Assembly: GCA_020747065.1 (NCBI GenBank)
Contig: JAGMVK010000013.1
Location: forward strand, 682,001 to 746,000
Origin: Cadophora sp. MPI-SDFR-AT-0126
Taxonomy: Eukaryota; Ascomycota; Leotiomycetes; Helotiales; Ploettnerulaceae
Reading direction: 5' to 3'
Length of the DNA stretch: 64,000 nt
This document shows positions 1-12,816 of this stretch, piece by piece. A program made the translations under genes and the position numbers. The notes beneath the pieces are model-generated. The model ran no database searches and was not told where the DNA came from. It saw only the letters and a program-made list of their open reading frames with translations. The first letter of the stretch is position 1; each line of letters opens with the position of its first letter.

Positions 1-90
1 GAGGGATTTCAGGCTGGGACATGAGTCTCGTGTAATGCAACTCATGCGCATACTTCTCTATACACAAATCATAAGCTGACTGTATCGCAG

Positions 91-1885
91 CGCCAAATTT
101 ACAGAGGCGATCGAAATCGAACCCACGAACCACATCCTGTACTCGAATCGTTCTGCTGCCTACGCATCAAAGAAGGACTACCAACATGCGCTGGAGGATG
201 CCGACAAGGTTACCGAGATCAAGCCTGACTGGTCAAAGGGCTGGGGACGTAAAGGTGCTGCGAAGCATGGCTTGGGAGACCTCATTGGTGCTATGGATGC
301 GTACGAGGAGGGATTGAAGCTGGATCCAAATAATGCGCAGAACAAGTCAGGTCTTGCTTCTGTCAAGCGTGCGATCGATGCTGAAGCCAGAGAAGGTGAG
401 AATATAATGAATATATGGTAGCCAAGAATTCTACTGACTAGAACTAGATGGTATCACGGGAGATCCATCTGCTGGCCTCGGAGGCATGTTCAACGACCCT
501 CAGCTCATCCAGAAGCTCGCTGCCAACCCAAAGACAAGCAAGCTTCTAGCAGATCCAACCTTTATGGCCAAGCTCCAGCAAATCAGAAACAACCCCAATG
601 ATTCTCAGGCTATGTTCTCAGACCCTAGAATGATACAAGTGCTCGGGGTTCTAATGGGTGTGGACATGGATATGATGGGAGGCATGCCAGGCGCAGGGGG
701 GGAGCCAGCTTCTGCACCACGGGAAGCCGAGGAGGATATTCCTATGCCAGACGCTCGACCAGCTTCTGCTCAGGCACAGCCAAAGAAGGAGCCGACCCCA
801 GAGCCCGAGCCAGAGGATGAGGAGGCAGCTGAGAAGGCAAAAGCAAAGGCCGCTGCTGAGGAAGAGAAGAAGTTGGGCACGGAGAACTACAAGAAGAGGA
901 ATTTCGACGAGGCTATCGCACATTATAGCAAGGCTTGGGAACTCTACAAGGATATCACTTACCTCAACAACCTTGGTGCTGCCTATTTTGAAAAAGGCGA
1001 GTACGACGAGGCCATCAAGGCATGTGAGAAGGCTGTCGAGGAAGGACGCGAGATCTATGCGGATTTCAAGATGATCGCTAAGTCATATTCCCGCATTGGT
1101 TCTTCGTACGAGAAGAAGGGAGATTTGCCCAAGGCCATTGAGAACTACAAGAAGTCTCTTACTGAGCACCGTACGCCAGAAACCGTCAACAAGCTCCGCG
1201 CCGCCGAGAAGAGCCAAGTTGAAGCTGCCAGACAAGCACTCATCGATCCCGAGAAGGCAGAGGAGGCTCGTGAGCTCGGCAATGCCAAATTCAAGGAGTC
1301 AGACTGGCCAGGTGCAGTTGCAGCATACACTGATATGATACAACGCGCACCAGAGGATCCACGAGGCTACAGTAATCGTGCCGCCGCATTCATCAAGCTT
1401 CTCGAATTTCCTAGCGCTATCGACGACTGCAACACAGCCATCAAGAAGGATCCTAAGTTCATCCGTGCCTACCTGCGTAAAGCCCAGGCTTACTTCGGCA
1501 TGAGGGAGTACTCCAAGTGTGTCGATGTGTGTAACGAGGCAGCGGAGGTGGATGTCACCAAGGCGAATGCGAGAGAAATCGAGCAACAGCTACAGAAGGC
1601 TTATGCCGCGATGTACAGCGCACGTGAGAACGAGACCGAGGAGCAAACGAAGGAGAGAATCCAGAAAGATCCAGAGGTAGCTATCGATCCTTCCCCACTA
1701 ATGCATACAGTCATTTGCTAATAGATCCATAGATCCTCGGCATTATGCAAGACCCCATTATGCAAAGCATCCTCCAACAAGCCCAAAGCGACCCAGCTGC
1801 TCTCCAAGAACACATGAAGAATCCCGGTATCCGCACGAAGATCCAGAAGTTGGTCGCTGCAGGTGTGATCCGCGTCGGTAGATGA
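91..1885 (+). CDS. STI1: Hsp90/Hsp70 co-chaperone Sti1/Hop (5' end outside window)
   Basis: Adaptor that carries clients from Hsp70 to Hsp90 in the cytosol. Exons seen: 91-395, 448-1676, 1733-1885; the first exon or exons lie upstream of the window, and bases 1-90 are the end of an intron with a CTGAC branch site. Reading through the exons gives the rest of TPR1 (NHILYSNRSAAY), a DP1 domain with repeated Asp-Pro and Met (GGMFNDPQLIQKLA), a charged Pro/Glu linker, TPR2A and TPR2B (YSNRAAAFIKL, RAYLRKAQAY) and a final DP2 domain (GIMQDPIMQSILQQAQ) ending VIRVGR. This is the complete Sti1 domain order. Intron phases close at both junctions. If the last intron is retained, translation stops at 1721 and DP2 is lost. 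Confidence 0.95.
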
Positions 1886-2652
1886 TGATCAGCTCGTAGG
1901 GCAATTTGTGTGCGAGAAGGTTGTGGCCGGAAGGAAGCTAATGCAATGTCAATCTAACATTCGAGGTGTTCGTTGGAATGGAATGGTAAAATGACATGAC
2001 GCTATCAGAGCTAACGGAGATCTTGAGAATGGTGGTTTGGCGAGACGATGAAAGAGACGTTCCCTAATCATTTGGTTGGTTGGAGGTGTACTTTAGGTGC
2101 GTGCTTGACTTTTATGCTCGGCTTTAGCGTATTCATCAATCAACTGCATTGCAACGGACCCTCTTTCAAGTTCCACGGTCATCTGTTTATGCGGCGTGCA
2201 TCGCTTGTGTGTAGCAAAGTCGTCGACTAGAGCTGCTCGTGGCTGAGACATATCCATGTCAGACCTCCCACAGAAAGAGCCAGAAAACCAAGTACACTTC
2301 ACTGTTCACGTTTCGAGTCACATATGTGTGTATGAACAGGAAGTTGAAATGTCAGCGCAATTCTATTGATTCATTATTAGGACCTGTGTCCAATTCAAAA
2401 ACTCCGATTCCCCAACCAAGTATTACCCCTCAGCCAAGATTTGACTGGCATTCTGTCTTTTGTAGATCAAACGAGTGTGCGAGCGATGGGCTCTGCTGTT
2501 TTTGTGCCGCCGAGGCGCTGTGTATCCGTCTTTTGCGTACCATTACATTCCATTCTTATCCAGTCTTTGAATAGGATACCATGATCCTTCTATCGCATCT
2601 GAAACGCGGAAGCGAGCGATGGTAGAGAAAGACAAAGAGAACAAGAGAAGTC
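1886..2652. other. Intergenic, convergent 3' ends
   Basis: About 770 bp between the 3' ends of STI1 (+) and the MARVEL-like gene (-). Only short, unconvincing open frames are present. Presumed 3' UTRs of both genes; no RNA gene or repeat recognised. Confidence 0.6.
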
Positions 2653-3269
2653 TCAGTTCTCAATATCCTTCGCCGGTCCCACAACTTTCACTTTCCTCCA
2701 GAGACAAACACTAACCACCGAGCTGAACGCAAACAGAATGCAAAGCGCGATGCTCAGACCCCAAATGCTCTTCAACTCGAAACATGTCGTCTTCGACGCG
2801 CCGGCCCAAACCCAGTAGTTGACTTTGCTGATGTTCTCACCGACGGAAGCGAGGAAGGAGGAGGTGCTGCCGCCTTTGTTGGAGAGTGCTGCACAGTCTA
2901 GGTACGAGAGGGGCTTGCCGACTGTGACGGCGACGACGATCACGGCGATGAGGATGGTGGAGTCTAGGGCAGTGGAGATGAGGAAGGGGAGCATGCTGTC
3001 CCAGTAAAGGACGTAGGTGATTAGGATGTAGAGGACGGTGATGACGGTCTGTGGGGGTTGTTAATTAAGTTTGTGTTCATGAGATATAAGATGAAGAGAC
3101 TTACGACACTGAGAGTTCCAATCAGAACAGATGGTGGCTTTTGGTCGAGTTTGACCATTTGATCGATGAAGTTCGAGGTCATGCCGATGATGGCGATGAG
3201 GGAGACGAATTGCAGGGCACGCACGACGGTGAAGGTAGCACCGAGGGCTCCGAATTGTGGTCCTGGCAT
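2653..3269 (-). CDS. MARVEL-like four-helix membrane protein
   Basis: Two exons, 3105-3269 and 2653-3048, joined in phase 0 across a 56-nt GTAAGT...CACAG intron; 186 aa. Four hydrophobic segments are visible at about residues 14-34, 46-70, 73-95 and 145-170, with a Cys-containing loop between helices 3 and 4 and a short basic C-terminus. This is the layout of fungal MARVEL-domain proteins of the plasma membrane or secretory vesicles. The start at MPGPQFGAL was chosen because it directly precedes the first helix. The frame stays open upstream to about 3629, but that extension is low-complexity and not membrane-like, so it is probably 5' UTR. The exact role is unknown; the family call rests on topology, not on a catalytic motif. 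Confidence 0.75.
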
Positions 3270-4795
3270 TTTGGCGGGTGAGGGTGGAAGTATGGGGATT
3301 GGAAAGTTGGTTTGCGTTGGAAAGTCGCGAGTTTGAGGCGAAACAAAAGATTGGAAGTGTTTGGAAGAATTGACTCTTGGTAGAGATTCTTCTTTGTGGA
3401 AAGAGTGGATGCTTGCTGGTTTCTCGGCCTGTTGTGGAGGGTCGAGTTCCTTTGGTAATTGACGATCTTTTGGTGGAAGAGGCTCGGAAGGTGTGTAGAG
3501 AATACCGTTGATGACGACTGGGCCTATATAAGGAATGAAGGTTGACTTCTTGGCCGTATTGGTGTTTGGAAAATGATCGCTGAATTGATCGAGCAAAAGT
3601 GGCTGAGCTAGCAGCGAAAGAATAACCAAGATGATATTGTATCAGAAGAGACAGTTTCAAGGAGAGAAACAATGAAAGGCACAGAAAAGAGATGGTTTTG
3701 TAGTGGTGAGAGGCCGGGAGATGGAATGAATGAATGGAATGAAGAATCGAAAGCAAACCAGCAGACTCAACCCTCTTAAATATTATTCATGATGCAAATA
3801 CAAGAAAGTCTAGACCATTATCACCATTGAATAATAGACCAGAGCTGTGACTCTATTAATTGTTGATACAAGAGTCCTGTTATGACAGCCGCTGAGCTGG
3901 CCAATTGGAACGCATCCTGGGCAAGAGGTCGCTTGCTGGGCGGGTGCTTCATTAACCGACCGACGACTCTGAGCCAAACAACAGCTCCAGCTTCGCGGTT
4001 GTGACCAAGACATCCGCGATCCTATTCTTACACAGAGTTTGAGATGAGAGGCTGTAGACCGGGGAGAGACCCGGAAACTTAGGCGCGTCAGTGGGCCGCG
4101 CTACAAGCACTGGAAACATGAGGCTGGCAGCGCGGTAAAGGCGACAGTGAAGAGCCTATGAGAGCTGGATGACGAAGCGCAGATCTTCAAAAGCATTGAC
4201 GGCCTTGCAGTTGTCCTCCGGTACTCGTATGTTTGTGGAGCCATGGAGGAGACACAGGTCTCATGTTGAGCCACCTCATCTCAACTCAGCTCATGCTTAA
4301 AGTCTCCCAAACTGTTGGGAGCTTTTGTCAGGCTACACCGAATGAGATCAAAATAATAGCGCCAGTGATGAGCATGAATGCGCAGCAGGTTTGAGATGAC
4401 ATTGAAACAAGAACGATGAACAATCAATCATTGCATGTGAAAATGATGAATGTGGCTGTGAGTGATCGACTGTGAGTGTGAAGGAAAGGGGAGGGAAAGG
4501 AAAACAAAGGGGGTTGAGAGAGAAGACAGAAAGAAGGCTACCAATTCCTAGCGGCGGTCGTCTCCCAGCCTCGCGTGCCCCTCGCGTAGAATTTCCCCAA
4601 CTTTTATGACTCGGCGACGACCAAACCAAAATTTATTCGAGCCAAACACAAACTCCCCAGAACACAACACAGAGCCCTTCGAACCACTCGTAATTTGGTC
4701 TCTCACCCTCTACGATAACTCAATGTCAATCCCAATCCAATAGCCCCTCTGTTTCGATCTGCCACGCCCAAAGAAAACCACGACTCGAACACACC
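3270..4795. other. Divergent promoter region, MARVEL-like gene / RPC34
   Basis: About 1.5 kb between two divergent start codons. The last 150 bp before RPC34 are C/T- and CA-rich, as is usual for fungal 5' UTRs. No coding region or RNA gene recognised. Confidence 0.5.
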
Positions 4796-6029
4796 ATGGC
4801 GTCCTCTGGCAGCGCTGCTGCGCCAGACATTGCAGCGTTGAAGGATGCCGTTTACAATGGCTGTTTCGCCGTCTGGGAGGAGAATGATTTGGACCCTAAG
4901 ATGACATTCCGGCAGCAGGATATCATTGATTTGGATGTCATTCCAGGAGACGATTTGAATGTGCTGCTGCAAGTGGTGCAGATGCTCGTTGATGAGAAGT
5001 ACTTCAGGACGGTCATGACGGATGGAGTGGCTTGGATGTTAAGGACTGCGGAGGATGCTAAACGGTACGTTTACTCTGCAGTATCATGTGTCTATGGATA
5101 TTTCCTTTGCATAGCAGTGGATTTGGATCTGGATTTGGACCTAGCTTTGCCGTTATGTCCAGATATGAACATGAATTTAGCATAACTAACACACACCCAG
5201 CTACCGCGGCCTCACTGCAGAACAAGAAATAGTCTACGCCCTCATCGACGAAGCCGCGTCCGACGGCGCCTGGTCCAAAACCATCAAAATGAAAACCAAC
5301 CTCCACGACTCCATCTTCCAATCCGCAATCAAGCACCTCAAAGCCCGCAACATGATCTCCGAGATGAAATCCGTCGAGCACCCCACCCGCAAGATGTACA
5401 TCCTGTCGTCCCTCCGCCCCAGCGAGCGCGCCACAGGCGGACCGTGGTTCTCAGACGGCGAGCTAGACGAGGAATTCATCAACATGGTCATCAAAGTCCT
5501 GTACGACTATATCATGAAGCGGACATTCTACCACTCGAAACACAACGTCAGTCCCGTGCGTCAGGCGAAGAAGGTGCATAAGAAGATGACGCCTGAGGAG
5601 ATTAAAGCGATGCGTGACCAAGGTCTCGGTGCCAGAGTCAAAGATGAGCCAGATTCCGAGACGGCAGCCAAGAAGCGCAAATACGATAACATGCTCCCCA
5701 TGCCCGCGGGCTACCAAGGCTACCCAACCCTCAACGAACTCACTCTCTTCGTCGAGAACGCGAATATCTTCTCGCAGACACTAGCAGCGAACGATATCCA
5801 GCAGCTGCTGGATATCATGTGTTATGACGACCGGATTGATAGGGTCATCAATGGGAGCGAGGGTGTTTCGTATAGAGCGTTGAGGAAGAGTTTGAAGGAT
5901 GAGGATGAGAGGACTAGTTTGCTGAGTGAGGTTCCTTGTGGGAGGTGTCCTGTGTTTGATCTCTGTGAGGAGGGAGGGCCGGTGAGTCCGTCGAATTGTG
6001 AGTATTTCAATGACTGGTTGAGCATTTGA
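4796..6029 (+). CDS. RPC34: RNA polymerase III subunit Rpc34 / RPC6
   Basis: Subunit of the Pol III-specific Rpc82-Rpc34-Rpc31 heterotrimer, which helps recruit Pol III through TFIIIB and open promoters (tRNA and 5S genes). Exons 4796-5064 and 5201-6029; 365 aa. Tandem winged-helix regions occupy the N-terminal two thirds (LDVIPGDDLNVLLQVVQMLV; YRGLTAEQEIVYALI; IFQSAIKHLKARNMISEMKS). The C-terminus carries the conserved cysteine pattern CGRCPVFDLC...SNCEYFNDWL; in human RPC6 the equivalent cysteines hold a [4Fe-4S] cluster. The start is the first ATG, right after a pyrimidine/CA-rich leader. The intron has a GTACGT donor and an ACCCAG acceptor. Convergent with the cyclophilin gene. Confidence 0.95.
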
Positions 6030-6820
6030 GCTGGTGCGAGCTGTGGTGAGCTTGCATACCTATTAAGGGCTAAGGTCAATTGACGATGCTCTATCATATG
6101 CGGATTGGCAGATGGCAGGTGTATTGCATTGGAGTCATACTAGATGGCAAGACAAAAAAGAAACTTTGATTTACTATGCATAGCGTGGCTGGACGGATAG
6201 TGGGCGCGGCTATTTGGTTGACTCTGGAGTTTGGGCATGGAATGGAATGATACCAAGACGCATAACTTGTATGCATGTATGTACTGTAAATCTCGAGAGA
6301 ATACAACATAATTGAATAAAATGAGGGGATGAGATGTGAGATTGACTGTGAAAGGAGTGATTGAGTGATCTGCGGCTTAGGATATGTCATAGTGTCTATA
6401 TGACTTGTTTTGAATTTGAAGCGACGGTGGTGACCTGTACGTTTTGAGCATGATTCTTGCAGGAGGGTAAAAGCACAAGGATGAATGCAAGTATTGCAGA
6501 TTTCGACCCGAGTTTGCCATGAGAAATGGACTGAGGCATCAGCGGTGGTCAGACATATCGTAGCGAGAAGGTTGGTAACTCAACAATTCAGTAAGTCGGT
6601 TGATGTCAAATTGCATAGGTTATTGTGAGGAGAGATCACAGTCATGATCAATACACAATGTATGGTGTGTGAAAATCAGTGTCATTTCGGACTCATAATT
6701 AACTTTTCGTCCCCAATCAACACCGTGCCAAATCCATGCAAGAGAAGAAGCACTATCGTATCACCAGGCCGTATCTCGAGTATGATTCGCAGCTCCCACC
6801 ACTACTACCGGAAGGCAAAT
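6030..6820. other. Intergenic, convergent 3' ends
   Basis: Presumed 3' UTRs and spacer between RPC34 (+) and cyclophilin (-). AT-rich in places; nothing else recognised. Confidence 0.5.
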
Positions 6821-7765
6821 CTACAAGACACCAGACTTGACGATGGTTGGCTTCTTGTTGTAGTTGACCTTTCCGCTGCCGGATCCGGTAGCCTCGAGGG
6901 CCTTGACGACAGCCAAGGATTGCTCGTCAGCGACCTCACCGAAGACGACGTGCTTGCCATCAAGCCAGCTGGTGACGACAGTGGTAATGAAGAACTGGGA
7001 GCCGTTGCTATAGAGATACCATGTTAGTTATTGTTATGTCTTGGATTGAAAGGGAGCGTGCGTTGCTTACGTATTTGGTCCGGCGTTGGCCATGGAGAGA
7101 AGTCCTGGCTTGGTGTGCTTTCTGGAGAAGTTCTCATCAGCGAACTTCTCACCGTAGATGGACTTGCCACCAGTGCCCTGTGTACGTGTGAGACAATGTT
7201 ATGTGTTGTTGTAGAGGAGAGGTACGAACATTGCCACGGGTGAAGTCACCTCCCTGAAGCATGAACTGAGGGATAATGCGGTGGAAGGCAGAGCCAGCGT
7301 ATCCGAAACCCTTCTCGCCGGTGCAGAGAGCGCGGAAGTTCTCAGCAGTCTTTGGGACAACGTCATCGTAGAGAACGAAGTTGATGCGGCCGGATTGCTC
7401 TGTTGAGGGGGAATGTCAGCTCATGTTTTCGCTGGGCGAGAGCGAGGTGGGGTAATGCATCGACGGCATCATCAACAACATCGACAGGGACAACAGCATT
7501 AAAATGCGACCATGAAGGTGAGGGCATGTCGAAGCTAGCTCTAATCATGAATATTCGAGACCGAGTATGAAGTTGTTGATGATGATGTCGATGACCAATG
7601 GTGAGAAATGAGCAAGGAGTTGAGACTTACCAGCAACCTTGGATGTCTGCTTTCCGGAGGCATCCATAACTGGGCCCTCCCAGGTAACGTCGAAGAAACT
7701 AAAACAGTTAGTATTGAGGAGATACACACTCGATACAGCTTGGGCACTCACGTCTTGATGGCCAT
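6821..7765 (-). CDS. Cytosolic peptidyl-prolyl cis-trans isomerase, cyclophilin A type
   Basis: Catalyses cis-trans isomerisation of peptidyl-proline bonds and is the usual cyclosporin A target. Five exons on the minus strand: 7752-7765, 7631-7698, 7230-7399, 7071-7177 and 6821-7007; all phases close to give 181 aa. Hallmarks are [20 protein letters not shown] (active-site Arg, Phe, Met, Gln), [14 protein letters not shown], and the drug-binding Trp in [14 protein letters not shown]. The length and the start MAIKTFFDV match the cytosolic fungal form without a mitochondrial leader. The first exon is only 14 nt, and the second intron is unusually long for this window (231 nt). The intron at 7178-7229 uses the less common donor GTTCGT. 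Confidence 0.95.
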
Positions 7766-9262
7766 GTTTGCTGATGTTGCGTGGAAGTATCTGGTTGTGG
7801 ATGGTTTGTTGGTGAAGGATTTTGCGAATGGGGAGGAAACAGAATGGAGGGGTTGTCGAAGAAGGCGGGGCATCATTTTGACTTGAAGGGAGGAAAGACG
7901 CTAGCTCTGATTGGTTAGCTCGTGGATTCACCCCATTTCAATGCATTGTCAACAGCTGATTGGCTGAAGGTGGTAAAAGCAGGGCAGCTGGAAGTGAGGC
8001 GGTGATCCTCGGGCTGTTTCGAGGGGATGGGAGGGGAGGGGAGCGTTGCCAGGGATGATGACAGGATCGGAGGAGAGGACAAGGTGAGGACGAGGGAGGG
8101 AGGGGCTTTGGGCGGCTGCTGACGGAATGGAAGGGAACATGTAGCCAGCCAGGCTATGGTTCAGCTTCGGCTTGGAAGTTTCAAGAGCTCAACTCTCCTC
8201 TCCTCTCCTCTCCTCCCCTCTCTTCCCTTGTCCGCCCAAGCCCTGTGAAGCAACAACTTCGGTACTTTCTGTTAGGACATAGCCCCTAGAACACCGCGTG
8301 GGCTTTCTAAGGAATGGGCAACAGAGTGAGTGGGAGTGAAGCTGTTGTTGCTTTCCATTTGATCCAATAATGAAGTCATTCTCCCATGATTGATGACCAT
8401 GATAGAGTTTCCTGGAGGCAGAAGCTATTGCTGCGGGTAATAAGGGAGCTCCCGTTTCCACCATGCCAGTCAATAATAATCTGGGGGAGGGGAAAGCGGA
8501 AGAGCAGGAAAGGAAGAAAAGACTTTCCCACGCCCCCCTTGACCTTTGGAGAGCCCAACACCACTGGAGGAGCTGTGATCTAGACTGCATGCTGCATCCA
8601 TCACCAACTTCTCAAACACCGATGGCTGGAGGTGCATTACTGCTCTCATCTCTCTCTCATGTATTTGAAAGAAAATATACGTACGTACCTGGATATGGCC
8701 AAATACAAGGGCAGGGGAAGCTAGTTGCGTGGAAGAGCTTAGGAAGGAGAGGAGGAAGCTTGTAAAGTACAATGTAAGGACAACTGATGAATTAGAAGAC
8801 AGTATCTAGACTGCAGATGATGCAATTGGTGTTGGTACAAGATCAATGATTGATGGTTGATGGAATGAGAAAGTGTTGATGCTCTGACTTTTCACTACAA
8901 CTTCTACCAGGGGGCCGGCCAGACAGGGATTAGCTTGGGTACTCGCCTCAACCTTCCTCCGTCTGGTATTGATCAATCTTTGCTACATTTTGATGCACCC
9001 ACCTGGTTTTAAGTATCTGTCAAGCAAATCAAATGGTCCTCAATTCCGACAAATACTTCCCTGGTCCTCTTTTCCAGCTCACACTACCATTATCCAGGTT
9101 GACGTATATCAGTCACGTGGGCGCCAAACTGATCGGGTTTCGATATCCTTGGCGTCGGCTCCCTGTCCTGTGGTTCATGGACGACTCTCGAAGGGGACAC
9201 AACAATTATTTCCACGCGCAACCTCACAACGCCTCTCGGCCGTCAGATATAGCATCGTAATC
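7766..9262. other. Divergent promoter region, cyclophilin / ENT3-like gene
   Basis: About 1.5 kb. Near the cyclophilin side (7980-8110) there are many AGGGG/CCCCT pentamers, which are stress-response-element-like. A palindromic CACGTG E-box lies at 9114-9119, about 150 bp before the ENTH gene. Several open frames here are low-complexity and not supported as genes. Confidence 0.4.
8193..8229. repeat. CTCCT/CCTCT microsatellite
   Basis: A short run of tandem CTCCT-type pentamers that decays into CCCCTCTCTTCCC. It is a polypyrimidine tract in the promoter region between the cyclophilin and ENTH genes. Confidence 0.8.
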
Positions 9263-11025
9263 ATGGATCTCAACAGTTTGAAGGAGGCTGCGGCCAATTT
9301 GACCCTGTACGATCTTAAAGCTGGTGTGCGAAAGGTCCAGAATGGTAGGGTCCTAGAGTTCCGCCAGCTGTCCGGATGCTCACATGGGAATCTGCAGCCG
9401 TCATGAACTATACCGAGATGGAGGCCAAAGTTAGAGAGGCAACAAACAATGAGCCTTGGGTATGTGGTTCAGTCTATTCCCTGGCTTGCCCGCATTGTCA
9501 GACCTGCGGTGTTTATCCATTACTTCATATATCGAAATGCTGACTTTCTGCCAGGGCGCAAGTTCCAGCTTAATGCAAGAGATTGCCAATGGCACATATA
9601 ACTAGTAGCTGACCATAACTAATATGTCTAATCTCTGCTAACTCCTGTTCTAGCCAACTACTCAATGAGATTATGCCCATGATCTACAAGCGATTCACAG
9701 AAAAGGCCGCTGAGGAATGGAGACAAATCTACAAAGCCCTCCAGCTTCTGGAATTCCTGATCAAGAATGGGTCTGAACGTGTCATTGACGATGCCCGCTC
9801 TCATCTCACACTACTCAAGATGCTGAGACAATTCCACTTTATCGACCAGAATGGCAAAGATCAAGGACTCAATGTCCGCAACAGGGCGAAGGAGCTTGCA
9901 GAACTTCTCAGCGACGTCGAACGAATCCGAGCAGAACGAAAGAAGGCCCGGGCAACTCGAAATAAATACACAGGTGTTGAGGGTGGAGGTGGATTGGGCG
10001 GATCCGGCTTGTCCAGCAGCAGCCGATATGGAGGATTTGGCAGCGAAGAGGCAAGTGGGGGCGGCGGTGGGCGCGAGTATGGAGGATACAGTGGTGGTGT
10101 ATATGGAGACGGGGGTGGTTTTGGGGGTCAGACCAGTGATTTTCAAGATTCTGGCAACCGTGGAGCTTCTGGAGGTGGTGGCCGAGACCGATTCGAGGAA
10201 TACGATGAATACGACGAAGGCGCACAAGCTACACCAGGGCGGAGGCAGACAGAGGCTTCGTCTTCATCTGCAAGTCGACGAAAGACAACAGAGAGACCTG
10301 CTGCCAAGAAACCAGAACCACCCAAGAAGAAGGAACCCGAGGTGGACCTCTTCTCCTTCGATGATCCAATACCAGTATCTGCTCCGGTGGCTGCACCTAC
10401 AACTTCCAATGCAGTAGACGATGATGATGACTTCGATGATTTTCAATCTGCGACTCCATCAGCTCAAGCACCGGCTCCTTCCTTCCCTCTCGCAGCACCT
10501 ACTGCAACTACAACCTCCAACACCCAATACGCCGCTCCTCAACCTGTTTCTGCTCCCAAAGCTGCCAACTTGAACGACTTAGTCGGCTTCTCGTCGATCT
10601 CTCCAGCATCCAGCACCAATCCCACACCAGTCAACTACTCTGCCTTTTCACCACCAGCAGTCGCCCAACAACCCAGACCAACAGCATACCAAGGCTCCCA
10701 GCCAAACTACTTCACATCCGTCCAAGCACCTTCCACACAACCCGCCAAGCCAGCTTCAGGAACTTCGTCTGTTAAGTCTCCCGTGGGTGCAAAGCCAGCT
10801 GGTGGAGATGCTTTTGGATCTCTTTGGTCGACGGCAAGCGCTGGTATCAAGAAGACAAGCACGCCTACATCCGGCCCTGCTCTCGGACAGCTAGCAAAGG
10901 AGAAGGCTAGTGCCGGGATCTGGGGGGCTCCAGCAGCCAGCTCCACGCCTATGCAAACACAAACGCAAAAGCCAGCTCAAAACCAACAATCATTAGGCAA
11001 TGGCTTGGATGATCTATTGGGATGA
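9263..11025 (+). CDS. ENTH-domain clathrin adaptor, Ent3/epsinR type
   Basis: Adaptor that binds phosphoinositides and clathrin/AP-1/GGA for traffic between Golgi and endosomes. Exons 9263-9344, 9398-9459, 9555-9604 and 9654-11025 close in phase to 521 aa. The N-terminal 150 residues form a full ENTH domain (LTLYDLKAGVRKVQN, MNYTEMEAKVREATNNEPWG, YKRFTEKAAEEWRQIYKALQ). A Gly/Tyr-rich linker follows, then a low-complexity Pro/Ala/Ser tail. The tail has an acidic-Phe motif DDDFDDFQS of the kind that binds AP-1/GGA ear domains, and the C-terminus GLDDLLG resembles a clathrin-box/DLL motif. The LYDLKAGVRK start and the ear motif fit Ent3/Ent5 better than endocytic Ent1/2; no ubiquitin-interacting motif is visible. 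Confidence 0.9.
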
Positions 11026-12816
11026 TGATTTATGGTGTAGTGACTTGGAAGATCGGTACTTTAGTGGACCACATATGGTTTTGGGCGTTACTAGATAATG
11101 GCGCATAAAATATATTTCGTCCTTTGGAGCATCATGTTCAGTTTTCAAGGTTGGTGACCGGTCTCGAAGTCTGAAGATACTGTTCATTCTATTCGCATTT
11201 GACCAAGCTACTCTCATAAGCAAGCACTACTTGGCCAAAACCGGCATTCTCTTCTTTACATATGCCACTCATGACAGTTACCGAAGCGCCGTCATTTATA
11301 ATTGCAGGTGAAGAGAAGTACTTCTTCGAAACCTATATCAGAATGAGGAGATAGACTAGGTGCCTTGACCGTACAGCCAGTCTATCCTCTCGAACTGCAG
11401 ATGTCGTCCAAGAATTCATCAACGGATCCGCGAAAGCAATGACCCTGCAGTAAATCGGGATCCCCTGAGCCAGCAAGCAAACCTGATGGCTTGTAAATAT
11501 CCTCGTATATCTTACTAAACTGAGATGCCGAAAGTAGAAACAGCTCCCCAGACCACTCACTGTTACAACAGTAGGCTCTTACCGGCTCGCTCGCTCGCCT
11601 TGTGACCAGTTAGCTCTGAACAACTATTGGACTAACATAAGGCTATCATTAGTTTCCGGGGCTGCTCTATTTCAAAATTCAATAACTGTCTTTTCTTTAC
11701 CAGATGACATGGAGTGCAACGCAATGAGGAAAGTCTAACATCAGCCTCCCAGAACACTTTGTTGATCGGAGAAAGCGTTGCTTCGAGACCGGAGGCATTT
11801 AATGACAGGCTATAGGTTGTTACGGAGTCCTCGAGAGCTGAATGGATTGACTGGGCATATTCAGTTGATCGCTTGGCATAAACATTGGTTGTTGATGGTC
11901 TCCTGCAGAGCGAGGAGGCCGGTAGGTGGTGGCGGGGGTGGATTGAGTGGATGCAAATCTCTCTGTAATTTCGATAGCTCTGGAGTTGCAGCTCTGTGTC
12001 TCTGTAAGTTACTGGTTCTTACTTAAACCACTTTTGCGCACTGTCAATACATGTTAATATGGCCGATGTCATGTCAAGTTTGCAAAGTTTAAGTTGGTTT
12101 TTACTGGGAGTGCTCCGACAGTTGATCGACTCGTGGCTGAGAGGTGGATGGTGGCGGGCTTGTGTACTTGACAGGGTCAGTGTGCAATTGACTTGGTGAT
12201 TGAGGTTTCTGCAGATTTCAGGTCATGCTGAAAGTGAGAGAAGAAGAGTTAGGCATAACTTACAATCACCGGATTGTTTACTGCTTGCATTCGCTAAGCG
12301 AGACGAAATTATGGATTCCGTGTGCTTTTTTTTCTCACCAACATGGCATTCCAAAAGAGAGACTTCACAGCAGTATCATGATGTCTTGGAGCTATTCCTT
12401 CCACAAGATGGAATTTTAAGACTTATTTCTTGTTCGAATCAGAAAGGCAGGGCAACGGGATAAAAATAACGTATTAAAAGCACTACGGGGACCAAGAACA
12501 GGTATCCAGGACATGAGGAATTCTTGGATTGAGTGGATGCATGCTCTTCGTCATTATTACTGGACTCCAATACTTCTGTTTGAGCTCAGGTTTAGCGACG
12601 GCAAAGTAGGTAACTTATGGTTGAAGTTGGCCAAGGGATGTAGATGTTAATGGTAGTAAAATTTCTCTAGGGTATCTGGATCTGTAACTATGGAGCGCTC
12701 CAACAACATTCTACCCGACCGATGATACCCAACCACTTTTATCCAAAATTGGTATCAATCCAAATAGGGCGCAACGCAAGTAGAATCGTCAATCAAAACA
12801 AGACAGTACACTACAT
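11026..12816. other. Intergenic, 1.8 kb, convergent 3' ends
   Basis: Between the 3' ends of the ENTH gene (+) and the NCS1 permease (-). Only short open frames in several phases, with no homology I recognise; no RNA gene or repeat seen. Confidence 0.5.

Noticed and set aside
3270..3629. N-terminal extension of the MARVEL-like protein (open frame to 3629)
   Set aside because: The added residues are low-complexity and not membrane-like; the four-helix domain begins directly after the internal ATG. Treated as 5' UTR.
10143..10446. Minus-strand frames over the ENTH gene tail
   Set aside because: Shadows of the low-complexity Gly/Ser region of the real gene.
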